Source: JAJDAT01 sp964344185
Lineage (GTDB): Bacteria > Nitrospinota > Nitrospinia > Nitrospinales > JAJDAT01
Length of the DNA stretch: 64,000 bases
Reading direction: 5' to 3'
Assembly: GCA_964344185.1 (NCBI GenBank)
Contig: CAYFMN010000016.1
Span: 32,549-96,548 of the forward strand
Of the stretch, positions 1-8,717 are shown piece after piece. Below the pieces are notes generated by a model, which did not search any database, was not told where the DNA came from, and saw nothing but the letters and a program-made list of their open reading frames with translations. Position 1 is the first letter of the stretch. Every line of letters begins with the position of its first letter. The translations under genes and the position numbers were made by a program.

Positions 1-73
1 CTTACACCCTCTTCTTTAAAACCTTTTCCCGAGTTATATCGGTTTACGACAAACAATAATTTAAGAGGATTTA

Positions 74-141
74 ATAATTGGTATTTTGACCGGTTTGCTA
101 TCGCCTAGCCCTTAAGGCTCCTGGCAAATCTGATTTTTTAG
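74..141. repeat. Dispersed intergenic repeat, copy A
   Basis: About 70 bases here match 46972-47051 closely. The shared core is GGTTTGCTATCGCCTA, followed by a CCCTT-containing spacer, then GGCTCCTGG and AAATCTGA. Copy B carries a longer insertion in the spacer, which forms a CCCTT/AAGGG hairpin. Both copies are intergenic. No open reading frame runs through either, so this looks like a non-coding repeat family. The remaining sequence from 1 to 179 holds no gene that I can support. Confidence 0.7.
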
Positions 142-179
142 AGGTTCCCTTAAGCTTAAAAATTTGGATAATATCAGCG

Positions 180-779
180 ATGGCTCTACTTAAATTAATA
201 GTATTTATTTCCGGAGCGGTTTTAATGGCTCTAGAAATAGTTGGAAGCAGAGTCCTTTCTCCATTTTTTGGAAATTCCGTTTTTGTGTGGTCGAGCCTTA
301 TATCCGTTTTCTTGATTTCTTTAAGCGTGGGCTATCACCTTGGAGGAAAATTAGCGGATAAAAGACCTGATCCCAAAATACTCGGCACAATCATTTTTGG
401 TTCAGGTATATTAATTTTTATTATTCCCTTTATCCAGGAATCCGTCAATAACGCTATCTTTGATTTTGATCTTGGAATGAAAATCAGCCCCTTAATTGTT
501 TCTTGTATACTTTTTTTACTGCCCAGCATATTAATGGGAGCCGTTTCACCTTTTGCAGTTAAAATGAGCGCCACTTCTATCGAAACATTAGGCAACGTGT
601 CCGGTAATATCTCGGCTATTTCCACAATAGGAAATATCTTTGGAACCTTGTTCACCTCGTTTTACTTAATCCCCACCATCGGCACCAAATTGATAATTAA
701 TTTACTTGGCTTAACTCTTTTAATATCCAGCGGTCTAATATTTATCTATTGGAAATCACCCTTAAAAAAGGCTCAATAA
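180..779 (+). CDS. Polytopic membrane protein, spermidine-synthase N-terminal-domain type
   Basis: A 199-residue protein made almost entirely of hydrophobic helices (about six). It opens with a segment containing ALEIVGSRVLSPFFG and a later VGYHLGGKLAD motif, which are typical of the integral-membrane domain that precedes the catalytic domain in membrane-bound spermidine/spermine synthase-like proteins. Here the membrane domain stands alone and ends with a normal TAA. The catalytic-type partner is the next gene on the same strand, about 200 bases downstream. The two probably act together at the inner membrane; the substrate is unknown. Reading through the stop gives no homologous sequence, so this is not simply a broken fusion. 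Confidence 0.7.
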   Translation: MALLKLIVFISGAVLMALEIVGSRVLSPFFGNSVFVWSSLISVFLISLSVGYHLGGKLADKRPDPKILGTIIFGSGILIFIIPFIQESVNNAIFDFDLGMKISPLIVSCILFLLPSILMGAVSPFAVKMSATSIETLGNVSGNISAISTIGNIFGTLFTSFYLIPTIGTKLIINLLGLTLLISSGLIFIYWKSPLKKAQ

Positions 780-987
780 AAAAACAAAATCTCCTCTCAT
801 AAAGGCTTCTATCCCTATTCTCCCCCATGATTTAGGGTTGATTAAGAAGCAAGGATTATCTACACTTAGATCGAATAACTAACGCAAAAAACGCTATACA
901 TTACCTGAAAAACCTTTATTCCTTCAAGAGATCTGTACGACCAAGCGCTCTCCTCAAGAATCATTAATTTATCTCTCAGACAATATC

Positions 988-1965
988 TTGAAATATTTTT
1001 TCTTAAAACTTTCAATTATCATTTCAGCTTGTATTTTTTTACTTTGCATCGGATTGCATAACGCTTTTGCCATTCCACCTTATTCAAGCGAAATAAGGTT
1101 TAAGCCCATTCTTGAAAAAGAATCTATTTACAATCACATCATAGTTTACTATTCCGACAAAGATAAACTTGTAATGGGTTTTAAAAGTAAAGGAACTATA
1201 TATAGCGAAACGGAAATTGATTTATCCGATTCAACTAATCTAACAATTGAATACACTCGACTCTTTATGTCGACTTTATTTTTTGTTCCTAACCCTAAAA
1301 ACATATTAATCGTTGGATTAGGGGCGGGAGCTATGTCGAACTTCCTACAAAGTTACTATCCACAAACCAATATTGATATGATCGAGATTGATGGGGACGT
1401 GGTCAAAATTTCAAGGGAGTATTTTGGCATGAGGGAATCAAAATACACTAAAGTTCACGTCCAAGACGGCAGAGTCTTTATAAAAAGAACCAAAAAAAAA
1501 TACGACATTGTATTTTTAGACGCCTTTAGAGGAAGCTTTGTTCCTTTTCATCTAAAAACTAAAGAGTTTTATAAAGAAATAAAAAGTAAGCTCACTCCTA
1601 ATGGAGTGGTGGCGTCTAACCTGTTTGGCGGGTCGGCTCTTTATCCATATGATCTAAAAACCTTCAGCGAGGTTTACAAAAAACTTTATTCTTTCAAGGG
1701 ACAAGGCAATGTTATTTTGGTAGCGGGAAATGACGAAAGCTCTGAACTGGACGACGCTAAAATTATGGAATCTGCAAAGAAGCTAATGAAAGAAAAGAAA
1801 TTTAATTTTGACTTTAAATATATCGCCGAAAGCTATTTCCCCGTTGGTTCCATCGATCAAAACTTACGGGCTTTTACAGACGACTTCGCTCCAGTAAATT
1901 TCCTCAACAGCGTCAAAGAACACAATATGGAATGTTTCGCCTGCCAGTACGACACGCGACAGTAA
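988..1965 (+). CDS. Spermidine-synthase-like protein with N-terminal membrane anchor
   Basis: 325 residues from a TTG start. Residues 5-28 are a signal peptide or anchor. A Rossmann methyltransferase-like fold follows, with a glycine-rich nucleoside-binding loop (GLGAG, residues 110-114), an acidic residue after the next strand (EID near 133) and YDIVFLDAF near 170. Canonical spermidine synthases have a DSTDP-like loop at that last position; here it reads LDAFRGSF. The aminopropyl-transfer reaction is therefore uncertain and the safe call is a family member of unknown substrate. The C-terminal region (TDDFAPVNFL) matches the family pattern. It lies downstream of the separate membrane domain at 180-779. 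Confidence 0.75.
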   Translation: MKYFFLKLSIIISACIFLLCIGLHNAFAIPPYSSEIRFKPILEKESIYNHIIVYYSDKDKLVMGFKSKGTIYSETEIDLSDSTNLTIEYTRLFMSTLFFVPNPKNILIVGLGAGAMSNFLQSYYPQTNIDMIEIDGDVVKISREYFGMRESKYTKVHVQDGRVFIKRTKKKYDIVFLDAFRGSFVPFHLKTKEFYKEIKSKLTPNGVVASNLFGGSALYPYDLKTFSEVYKKLYSFKGQGNVILVAGNDESSELDDAKIMESAKKLMKEKKFNFDFKYIAESYFPVGSIDQNLRAFTDDFAPVNFLNSVKEHNMECFACQYDTRQ

Positions 1966-2114
1966 ATTAATATTTTCGTTTACGACTCTTTCCTAGAAGT
2001 TTCCCAGCCTTCAATAAATTATCCCACTACAATTATCTTTCCTTGGAAAATTTACTTAAATAGATTAAAGTTAATTAAAACTTCCTATTAAAATAACTCA
2101 TTTAATTAAAGTTT

Positions 2115-2438
2115 ATGGCTCGTAAACAATCAGACCCAAGTCGGCACGTTATAATTCGTTGGAATACTCCCAAACATAAGAAAAAACCTAAAAAAGTTTT
2201 TCAAAATACCCATGATAAGTCTCACAGGATTACTAAAAGTTGGTTAGAGGTAGACGATAAAAATAAATTCACAGGGACTGGAAGATCAAGTAATTCGTAC
2301 AAAATTAAAATTCCGAGAGGCGAGAATAAAGCTTTAGATCATCAAGTAACAGATATTTTTCTATATGGTCACAGTATATCAGAGACTATACGGTTCCTCA
2401 TCAATCAGGCGCGACAGAAACTCGGGGAGCCTCTATGA
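2115..2438 (+). CDS. Small basic protein with a GHS motif, possible N-half of a split caspase-like protease
   Basis: 107 residues. The first 45 are strongly basic (KHKKKPKK). The C-terminal part contains a hydrophobic strand followed by LYGHS, with His at residue 86, and then a helix. A strand ending in a Gly-His pair is how clan CD peptidases (caspase, CHAT and gingipain types) present their catalytic His. No Cys motif follows in this protein, but one appears in the gene that overlaps its stop codon. I do not recognise the basic N-terminal part. The function is inferred only from the combined motifs of both genes. Confidence 0.6.
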   Translation: MARKQSDPSRHVIIRWNTPKHKKKPKKVFQNTHDKSHRITKSWLEVDDKNKFTGTGRSSNSYKIKIPRGENKALDHQVTDIFLYGHSISETIRFLINQARQKLGEPL

Positions 2439-2782
2439 GGAGTCGCTATGTCAGCGCTTCCAAGGTGGCCGAATATATCAACTCTATCGCTGGAGTTTAT
2501 TTTAGTGGAGGCAATCAAAACACCGATTCTAAAAAACTCAGAATATGGCTCCTTTCCTGTTACTCGGGGGATGTACAAACCAACAATCCTCACACATATG
2601 CGACAAGGTTTGGTAATAAGCTAAAAAATTTACACTGGAGTGGAACCCAGATTATTGGGTTCACCTATGGCGTTACAACCGCAACGTTAGATAAGGCTCG
2701 AAAATGGGCAGCTCATAACCCGCTCTATACCCCAATCCCTCAGAATCACTTTAAGCAAAATCCTCAGGTAATAATCATCTAG
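2435..2782 (+). CDS. Small protein with SCYSG motif, possible C-half of a split caspase-like protease
   Basis: 115 residues. The start codon overlaps the stop of the preceding gene as ATGA (2435-2438), and a GGGGAG ribosome-binding sequence lies about ten bases upstream, so translation is probably coupled. Residues 34-45 form a hydrophobic strand leading into SCYSG with Cys at 42, the standard catalytic-cysteine context of caspase/CHAT-like domains. A helix and another strand (TQIIGFTYG) follow, as expected after the Cys in this fold. Read as one chain, the His of the first gene and this Cys are about 63 residues apart, within the range I would expect for the fold. The target is unknown. Confidence 0.6.
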   Translation: MRSRYVSASKVAEYINSIAGVYFSGGNQNTDSKKLRIWLLSCYSGDVQTNNPHTYATRFGNKLKNLHWSGTQIIGFTYGVTTATLDKARKWAAHNPLYTPIPQNHFKQNPQVIII

Positions 2783-2843
2783 AAATTCAGTCCAACAGAA
2801 CTCTAGCTTTAAGCTCAAGTCAGGAATAAATAGATAGGATCGT

Positions 2844-3341
2844 CTATTCGTAAATTTCAAATTTTTTGAGGTATTTCACAAAGTCGGCGACATCTACAAG
2901 CTCGATTGCTTCTTCTTTAACAATCTGCCGGGCTTCGTCGGAAAAATATCCGGTTGTGATTATTATTCCCTTAGCGGCCCCTTCCCCTTTGATGGTATCT
3001 AAAAAACCCGTTACCATTGTGCCAGGTATTATGTTATTTGTCGGCTCAAATACACAAAGCCCCAGATACAAACCGCCAATAACCGGGGTTTCGTCTTTTA
3101 AGGATACTTCAAGTTCGTTATCTTCGGCCCAAACAGAATGTTCGTATTCCAGGTTAAATTTTGAGAAAAAGGCTAAACACTTTTCCTTGAATTCATTTTT
3201 TTCAGTAAGGAAAAGCGGACGATCATCTATTACTTCTTCGCCTAATCTTTCTCTGGGAGGAGGGGGAGCGGTGTTTTTTAGCAGTAAAATCAGGATAATC
3301 CCAATGAACATGCCAACAAAGGCAATAGCAAAAACACCCAC
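2844..3341 (-). CDS. Membrane-anchored Mrr/restriction-endonuclease-like domain protein, probably inactive
   Basis: 165 residues from a GTG start that shares one base with the stop of the upstream gene. Residues 3-22 form one transmembrane helix. The soluble part ends with KGIIITTGYFSDEAR and a final strand-helix typical of the Mrr-type (restriction endonuclease-like) fold. In active members the central strand carries a Q-x-K motif; here the corresponding strand reads LCVFEP, so nuclease activity is doubtful. It is the last gene of the complex III operon, an unexpected place for a nuclease, and may have a structural or binding role. Confidence 0.6.
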   Translation of the reverse strand: MGVFAIAFVGMFIGIILILLLKNTAPPPPRERLGEEVIDDRPLFLTEKNEFKEKCLAFFSKFNLEYEHSVWAEDNELEVSLKDETPVIGGLYLGLCVFEPTNNIIPGTMVTGFLDTIKGEGAAKGIIITTGYFSDEARQIVKEEAIELVDVADFVKYLKKFEIYE

Positions 3342-3523
3342 TATTTGATCATTTCATCGTAAACTTTTTCTTTTTTTCCAGCTTTTATCAACTTATCATG
3401 CTTAATCATTTCTTTAATAGCAATCCAAAAAAGAAAAAATACGATACCTAACATGGCTCCAATAGGAATATTATCGGGCTTAGTTGCGATCAATAGAAAA
3501 TTTTGAAGGGCTGAGTTTTCCAT
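3341..3523 (-). CDS. Small single-helix membrane protein of the complex III operon
   Basis: 60 residues with one hydrophobic helix (about 20-40) followed by a lysine-rich tail. It sits about 55 bases after the octahaem cytochrome gene on the same strand and overlaps the next start by one base. Its size and position suit a small accessory subunit of the respiratory complex, but no family motif is visible. The role is inferred from context only. Confidence 0.6.
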   Translation of the reverse strand: MENSALQNFLLIATKPDNIPIGAMLGIVFFLFWIAIKEMIKHDKLIKAGKKEKVYDEMIK

Positions 3524-3578
3524 TTTTGTTCATCTTCTCAAAGTTCAAATTATTTAAATATATATAAAAGAAAAGTTT

Positions 3579-6281
3579 TTATTCATCCTCATCTTCTTCG
3601 TCTTCGTCCTCATCTTCACCGTCTTCAGCTTCTTCTTCGCCCTCTTCGCCACCCAAAGTTAAATCGTAGTTAATATCGGCAGTATTATAGGAAACGATAT
3701 AGTCTGTCAGACGTTCAACTTGACGATCTATATTACCATCTTCAACTTGCTCCAAGTCGCTAAATTTGGAGCTGATTACATAAGTATCGCCCTCTTTAGG
3801 CCAGTGAGAAGGCATTTTAGTCTCTGGGATTAAATCCTGCGTATTTTTTAGCCATTTTGGAATCCACCCATGTTTCAAACGAGCGCTGGCTATAGAGAAA
3901 TCAATTCCTTTATTTCCTTCGTCATGACAATTTCCACAGTCCATATAATTGGCCATTTTTACGCCTGTATCAATGGACTCCTGAGGCCTTTTAACATTTA
4001 GACCATCTTCGTAATTATGGTCTTTTTTACTTGGAATCAAGGCTTCAAAATATGCCGTTAAAGCTGTCGCTTCCTTTTCGGTAAAGTTGAAAGTGGGCAT
4101 TTTTACCTTCAACCATGTTCTTACCGGAGTAGGCTGTTTTAAGAAAGAGTAAATCCAAGAAGGTTTGATTCTTTCCCCGACATGGTAATCTCCTCTTTCT
4201 AAAGGAGGTGGATACATAAATGTTGCTCTAATGTATTTTTGAATAACACCGCCTTTACCTTCAACAATATGACAACCTCGACAATTATATCGATCGACAA
4301 TCCTTCTGCCTTCTTCTAACGCTTTTTGTTCGGTGTTTAAATGGTGTTTATATTTTTCTGGAATATTTAAACCGTTCCATCCCTTTAAAAGAACTAATAA
4401 AGAATGAATTTCTTCGTCGCTCAAACCAAAGTTTGGCATTTTATCCAAAACGCGTTCCGTCCGGAAAGAATCAGGTTGTTTCAACTTAGTAGAGGCCCAA
4501 GACTTCCAAGTATGGGGGATATGGGTATCTCCAAATTCCAATTCCCATGTTTGCTTACCGCCAAAAGATGAAAGTTCGGGGGCAATTCGCCCCTCTTTTT
4601 CCATACCTTTAATTTCATGACAAGCAAAGCAGCCTCTTCTTCTAACTACAGTTTCTCCATATTCGATAAATTCCTTAGATCGGATTCGGTCTTCAATACC
4701 TTTAATATGCCTTGGTTTGCCAAACTGGATTAAATAGGCCGCAATATCCGAAGCATTTTCTAATCCGATTCGCAAGTTAGGCATTTTGCTCCTTGGATTG
4801 TAATGAGCCGGGTTTTCAATCCAACTAACCAACCAATCTGCATTTACCTTATTACCAATATTGGAAAGATCAGGGGCAAAATCTTCTCCTTCGCCATTTA
4901 CTGAATGACAAGCTTGACACCCGACAGTTTCAAAAAGCTTTTTGCCATTTTCTGCATCGCCGCCTTTGAACTTATGAGCTACTTGGTAACCTTTTTCAGA
5001 AGTAGCCATTAAATAGGCAGTGACAGCCAAAGCGTCTTTATTATCAAAGCCAAAGTTAGGCATCCTGGTTTTTGGCAGATATTCTTTTGGATTCTTAACC
5101 CACTTATAAAGCCAAGTAGCGTTTACCTTTGAAGCCAACCTTAACAACCCAGGTCCTACTTTTTTGGCATTTTGGAATCCATCCGCTAAATGGCAACCAT
5201 GACAACCCAATTTTAAAAATAATTCCCGGCCTTTTGAAAGCTTTTCTGCTCCTTCAAGGTGAATCACTTCTTGATGACAGTTCATACATTGCGATTCCAT
5301 AAAATCGCCATGAACAATTGGTTCGTTAATTCCTAAAGATTGATCCATTTCATGATGCGAACCGTGAGCGTGTTCCGCCGGCGCAGTAGCGGGACCTTGG
5401 CCTTTATGACACCAAGTACACCCCGTTTTTTCTGGCGGATGTTTCTTAATTAAAATTTCTTGATTTGGATGGGTCGTTAAAGGCTCGGAGTGATGCTCAT
5501 AACCCGGTTTATTATAAGCGATATGACAAGTCATACACCGGTCGACTTTATAAGTGATTTCTTTAAACTTATTGAGTCTTGCTCCTGGAATAACTGTTTG
5601 CTTAATCTCAGCAGGTCTCCAAAAGAATGGAAATGGTTTATAAAAATCCATAGTACGGACTAATCCGTCTCTTTTACTGGTGAGCTTTTGAAGATCCTTT
5701 TCTAAATTCATCGATCTAGCTTTTTTCTCTAAAAGCCTGCCTTCCAGCTCATCGTACTTAGCTTGAAGTTTTGCGATCTTGGGGCCGTAAGCGTCAATTT
5801 CTTTCTGGATATTTTGCCACTTGGTTTTTTGGACCGTAAAGTTTTCGCCCTCATGTTGAGCTTTTTTAAAATAATAGTAAGCTTCGTCCAACCGACTACC
5901 GGCAAATTTCTTTTGTTCTATCTCTTCGTCTAAATGAATTTTTGCCTCTAAAACCTGATCCGCCAAGTCTCTGAACTCGGAAGAACTTTCAAGGGAATCG
6001 CCTTCCTGCTCCAGATTCTCTATTATTTCTTGCTCTTTTGCGGCTATTTCTTCGTTAACCTTTTTCCACTCTTCTTTAGTCTTAGCGTATTCCTCTTTAA
6101 AATACTGTTACTGATATTGTTTATAGCTACGACGAGAGTACTCGTCATCCCAAAAGGACCAAAAGGTGACGACTAATAATGCGCCAGACATTAAAAAGAA
6201 AAGAAAACTATAAGAAACTTCTTCTACCGGGATATATTCCCCGGTATCTTCTTCCGGTGTTGTTTTTTCTGGAGTATCCAA
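3579..6281 (-). CDS. Octahaem cytochrome c subunit of complex III, interrupted by an in-frame TAA
   Basis: The intact frame runs from a TTG near 6281 to 3579, about 900 codons, with one TAA at 6108-6110. Codons 1-57 encode an acidic leader and one transmembrane helix (roughly residues 23-43). After the stop the same frame continues through a long charged coiled coil, then eight CxxCH haem-binding motifs (CMTCH, CTWCH, CMNCH, CHGCH, CQACH, CFACH, CRGCH, CGNCH). Several MPNF/MPTF-type methionine ligand motifs and an extreme Glu/Asp tail follow. The part after the stop has no export signal and no ATG before the coiled coil, so the anchor upstream of the stop is needed for a periplasmic cytochrome. 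Role: electron transfer from Rieske/cytochrome b. The TAA sits in CAG TAA CAG, where CAA (Gln) would be a one-base change. Confidence 0.85.
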
Positions 6282-6299
6282 GAGAAATGGCCTTACTAG

Positions 6300-7055
6300 C
6301 TAAACGTTAAACCAAGGGGTCACCCATATATACTTAATATTAAAACCCAATCGTAGGACAATTTTAACCACAATACCAACCATGATTAAATACAAGTTTA
6401 CTTTGATCAACATCCTCGTAATGCCCACATTTTTAATGGCTTTGCGCTCCATAAACATGTAGGCGGCGGTCCCCACTGCAAAATAACCCAGGACAACAAT
6501 TCCGCCAAATAACGAGGCCATCCAATAGGACCTGACACCAAATGCATAAGGTAAGTCAACGCTTGTTAGAGCAACGACTTTATGCGGGTCCCAGTATTGC
6601 CAGGGCATAAACAAGTTCCAACCAGGGCCTCGTAAGAATACGCCCATAATAATCAAGGCGATCCACAAAACCAAAAAACCAAAACAATAAACCCAAATGG
6701 CCACTTTTCTTTCAGTATAAGTATAGTAACCATTACCTTTTGGGTTTACGTCTAAATAAGGGATCAACATCAAACCAACAATGATTAAAACCGGAGCGAC
6801 AACTCCAGCAAACCAAGGATCAAAATAAACTAAAATATCCTGCAATCCTAAAAAGTACCAGGGAGCTTTTGAAGGATTGGGCGTTTTGGTAGGGTTGGCC
6901 GCTTCTTCCAATGGAGCGTCGATAACAATAGACCAAGCGGTTAAACCGACGATAACCAAAATGGAACATAAAAATTCCAAGCGCACCAAATAGGGCCAAA
7001 CGTGAACCTTATCGTGGGTTATCTCGGCCCCTTTTTTCTTTATTTCCTCTGCCAT
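6300..7055 (-). CDS. Cytochrome b C-terminal domain (subunit IV-like) of complex III
   Basis: 251 residues. A short charged N-terminus is followed by a transmembrane helix, then PNPSKAPWYFLGLQDIL, the PEWY-type quinol-site region of cytochrome b/subunit IV in its PAPWYF-like variant. Several further helices follow. It has more helices than a minimal subunit IV, with an extra C-terminal pair after residue 150. It lies between the cytochrome b N-part and the octahaem cytochrome on the same strand with short gaps. It is an integral inner-membrane protein forming part of the quinol oxidation site. Confidence 0.85.
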   Translation of the reverse strand: MAEEIKKKGAEITHDKVHVWPYLVRLEFLCSILVIVGLTAWSIVIDAPLEEAANPTKTPNPSKAPWYFLGLQDILVYFDPWFAGVVAPVLIIVGLMLIPYLDVNPKGNGYYTYTERKVAIWVYCFGFLVLWIALIIMGVFLRGPGWNLFMPWQYWDPHKVVALTSVDLPYAFGVRSYWMASLFGGIVVLGYFAVGTAAYMFMERKAIKNVGITRMLIKVNLYLIMVGIVVKIVLRLGFNIKYIWVTPWFNV

Positions 7056-7093
7056 GATTATTACCTATTTAATTTCCTTAAAACTAAATCAAT

Positions 7094-7924
7094 TTAAAGC
7101 GGACCGGAAATTCCACCATCTTTTCGAATACGCCAAAAGTGAACTATCATCAGCGCCCCCGCAACCAAAGGAATAAAGATACAATGCAATACGTAAAAAC
7201 GTAATAGCGCTGGAGGACCAACTAAACTACCGCCAATAAGCACGGATCTTGCATCATAACGCGGCGTAACGCCCACAAATTCCGCAAAAGGTCCCTCGTG
7301 TCCCAAGAACGGAGTAGCTCTCGCCATATTCGTTCCAACGGTAACAGCCCACATGGCTAATTAATCCCATGGCAATAAGTAACCAGTAAAACTTAATAGG
7401 AGGGTGAAAGTTACCAAGAATACGCCAATCACCCAGTTAAATTCTCTAGGCGGCTTATAAGAGCCGCTTAAGAAAACCCGGAACATGTGCAGCCAAACAG
7501 TAATTACCATAGAGTGAGCCGCCCACCGGTGCATATTTCTCATTAGCATCCCAAACGGAACGTCATATTGGAGATATTTCATATCAAAGTAAGCGTATTC
7601 GCCTACCGGACGATAATAAAACATCAGAATAATTCCGGTAACAACGGTAGATAGAAATAAAAGAAAGGTAATGCCTCCCATGCACCAAGTGAAACGGATG
7701 CGTAAAGCATGGCGCGAAATCTTAACGGGGTGCAAATGCAACCAAACGTTGCTGGCAATTTGCAGTACCCGGTTTCGCGGTGTATCTGCATAGCCATGCC
7801 TAAAAGACGACGTCCAAATCTGGGAGTCGGTTATGGCCTTGGCTAATTCTTTCCATATTTCCCCGCTTTTGATCTTATCGACCAAATCGGTAACGCCGGG
7901 AATGCCTTGAGTCTTGTTTGCCAA
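7094..7924 (-). CDS. Cytochrome b N-terminal domain (b6-like), interrupted by an in-frame TAA
   Basis: One 276-residue frame broken at 7361-7363 by TAA. The first 187 codons give a cytosolic N-terminus, the first helices and one His pair (MHRWAAHS plus WLHMF), ending in GYLLPWD. The frame resumes with LAMWAVTVGTNM and the second His set (VLHCIFIP, MIVHFW). In cytochrome b proteins this motif is GYLLPWDQ followed by W-A-x-T-V-G, so the stop occupies a highly conserved glutamine codon (CAA to TAA). The break would separate the haem ligands on helices B and D, so two separate polypeptides are unlikely to work. Sequencing error, recent mutation or read-through remain possible. Confidence 0.88.
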
Positions 7925-8004
7925 AACGTATTTCCTCCAAAGCTAAAAACAAAAATTTAGCGCAAAAATATATTCAAAAAAATTTATAAATGATTATAGA
8001 AACT

Positions 8005-8577
8005 TTAGACCGCTAATATTGAACCAGGTTTACCCCATTCCCCTTTTTCTAATAGGAACTTTTTGCTTTTGTCAATTTGGATAAGCCCGTCAGGCCCCAA
8101 AGTTATTTTTAATCTTTCCAGAGCCCTTGGAGCGGGTCCTTCAAAGTTAACTCCTGTCATAGTAAAGCCACTGCCATGGCAAGGGCATTTATACTTACTT
8201 TCAGTCCTCAACCACTTTGGCGTACAACCCAGATGTGTGCATAGGGCAAGGATAGCATAGATTCCTTCTTCTTCGCGGACGATCCAAACACGCTGATCTT
8301 TAACCCATTTGGTGCTTACTTCACCCAAGGTGTAGTCTTCTGGGCGGCCCGCTTTAAAAACTGGGGAAGGTTCAAATAGTACTCTTGGGAATAACAATCG
8401 GGTAAAAAACGCTCCAGATAACCCTAAAGAAGCCAAAAAAGCTCCCCATCCAGCTAACGAGAAAAAGTCGCGACGAGACCATAAAGTATCCCCGCTTTCT
8501 TCTTTTTTCTTTTTGTCTTTTTTATCAGCTGGTTTTGCCTTTGGGGCGGCTGACTTTTTTACTTCACCTTCTGCCAT
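8005..8577 (-). CDS. Rieske iron-sulfur subunit of complex III
   Basis: 190 residues. A Lys/Ala-rich N-terminus leads to SRRDFF and a hydrophobic helix (about 36-60), a typical Tat-dependent uncleaved anchor. The periplasmic domain has both cluster-binding boxes: CTHLGC near residue 117 and CPCHGS near 132, giving two Cys and two His ligands plus the disulfide pair. It precedes the cytochrome b gene by about 80 bases on the same strand, so it is probably the first gene of the complex III operon. It shuttles electrons from quinol to the c-type haems. Confidence 0.92.
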   Translation of the reverse strand: MAEGEVKKSAAPKAKPADKKDKKKKEESGDTLWSRRDFFSLAGWGAFLASLGLSGAFFTRLLFPRVLFEPSPVFKAGRPEDYTLGEVSTKWVKDQRVWIVREEEGIYAILALCTHLGCTPKWLRTESKYKCPCHGSGFTMTGVNFEGPAPRALERLKITLGPDGLIQIDKSKKFLLEKGEWGKPGSILAV

Positions 8578-8630
8578 TGACTACTCCCAAGTTTTCTAAA
8601 AATGGATTTCTTATAATGGTAATAGGACGT

Positions 8631-8664
8631 AAAAAACCCTGTATCCACAAGAAAAAAGGGTTTT
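8631..8664 (-). terminator. Intrinsic terminator between the flavoprotein and Rieske genes
   Basis: On the minus strand an 8-bp stem (AAAACCCT/AGGGTTTT; arms 8657-8664 and 8633-8640) ends in a short U-run. It lies between the flavoprotein stop at 8718 and the Rieske start at 8577, suggesting that the Rieske operon has its own transcription. Confidence 0.55.
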
Positions 8665-8717
8665 AACATATATAAAAAATCGAGTCAAGAAAAGATCGAT
8701 TTTAATAAAATAACTGT

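Noticed and set aside
180..1965. The spermidine-synthase pair as one gene broken by a stop
   Set aside because: Reading through the 779 stop gives unrelated sequence and a further stop, and the second gene has its own signal anchor.
2866..3348. Long plus-strand ORF opposite the Mrr-like gene
   Set aside because: Serine-rich mirror of the minus-strand gene with no protein-like features; the minus-strand frame has a membrane helix and a recognisable fold.
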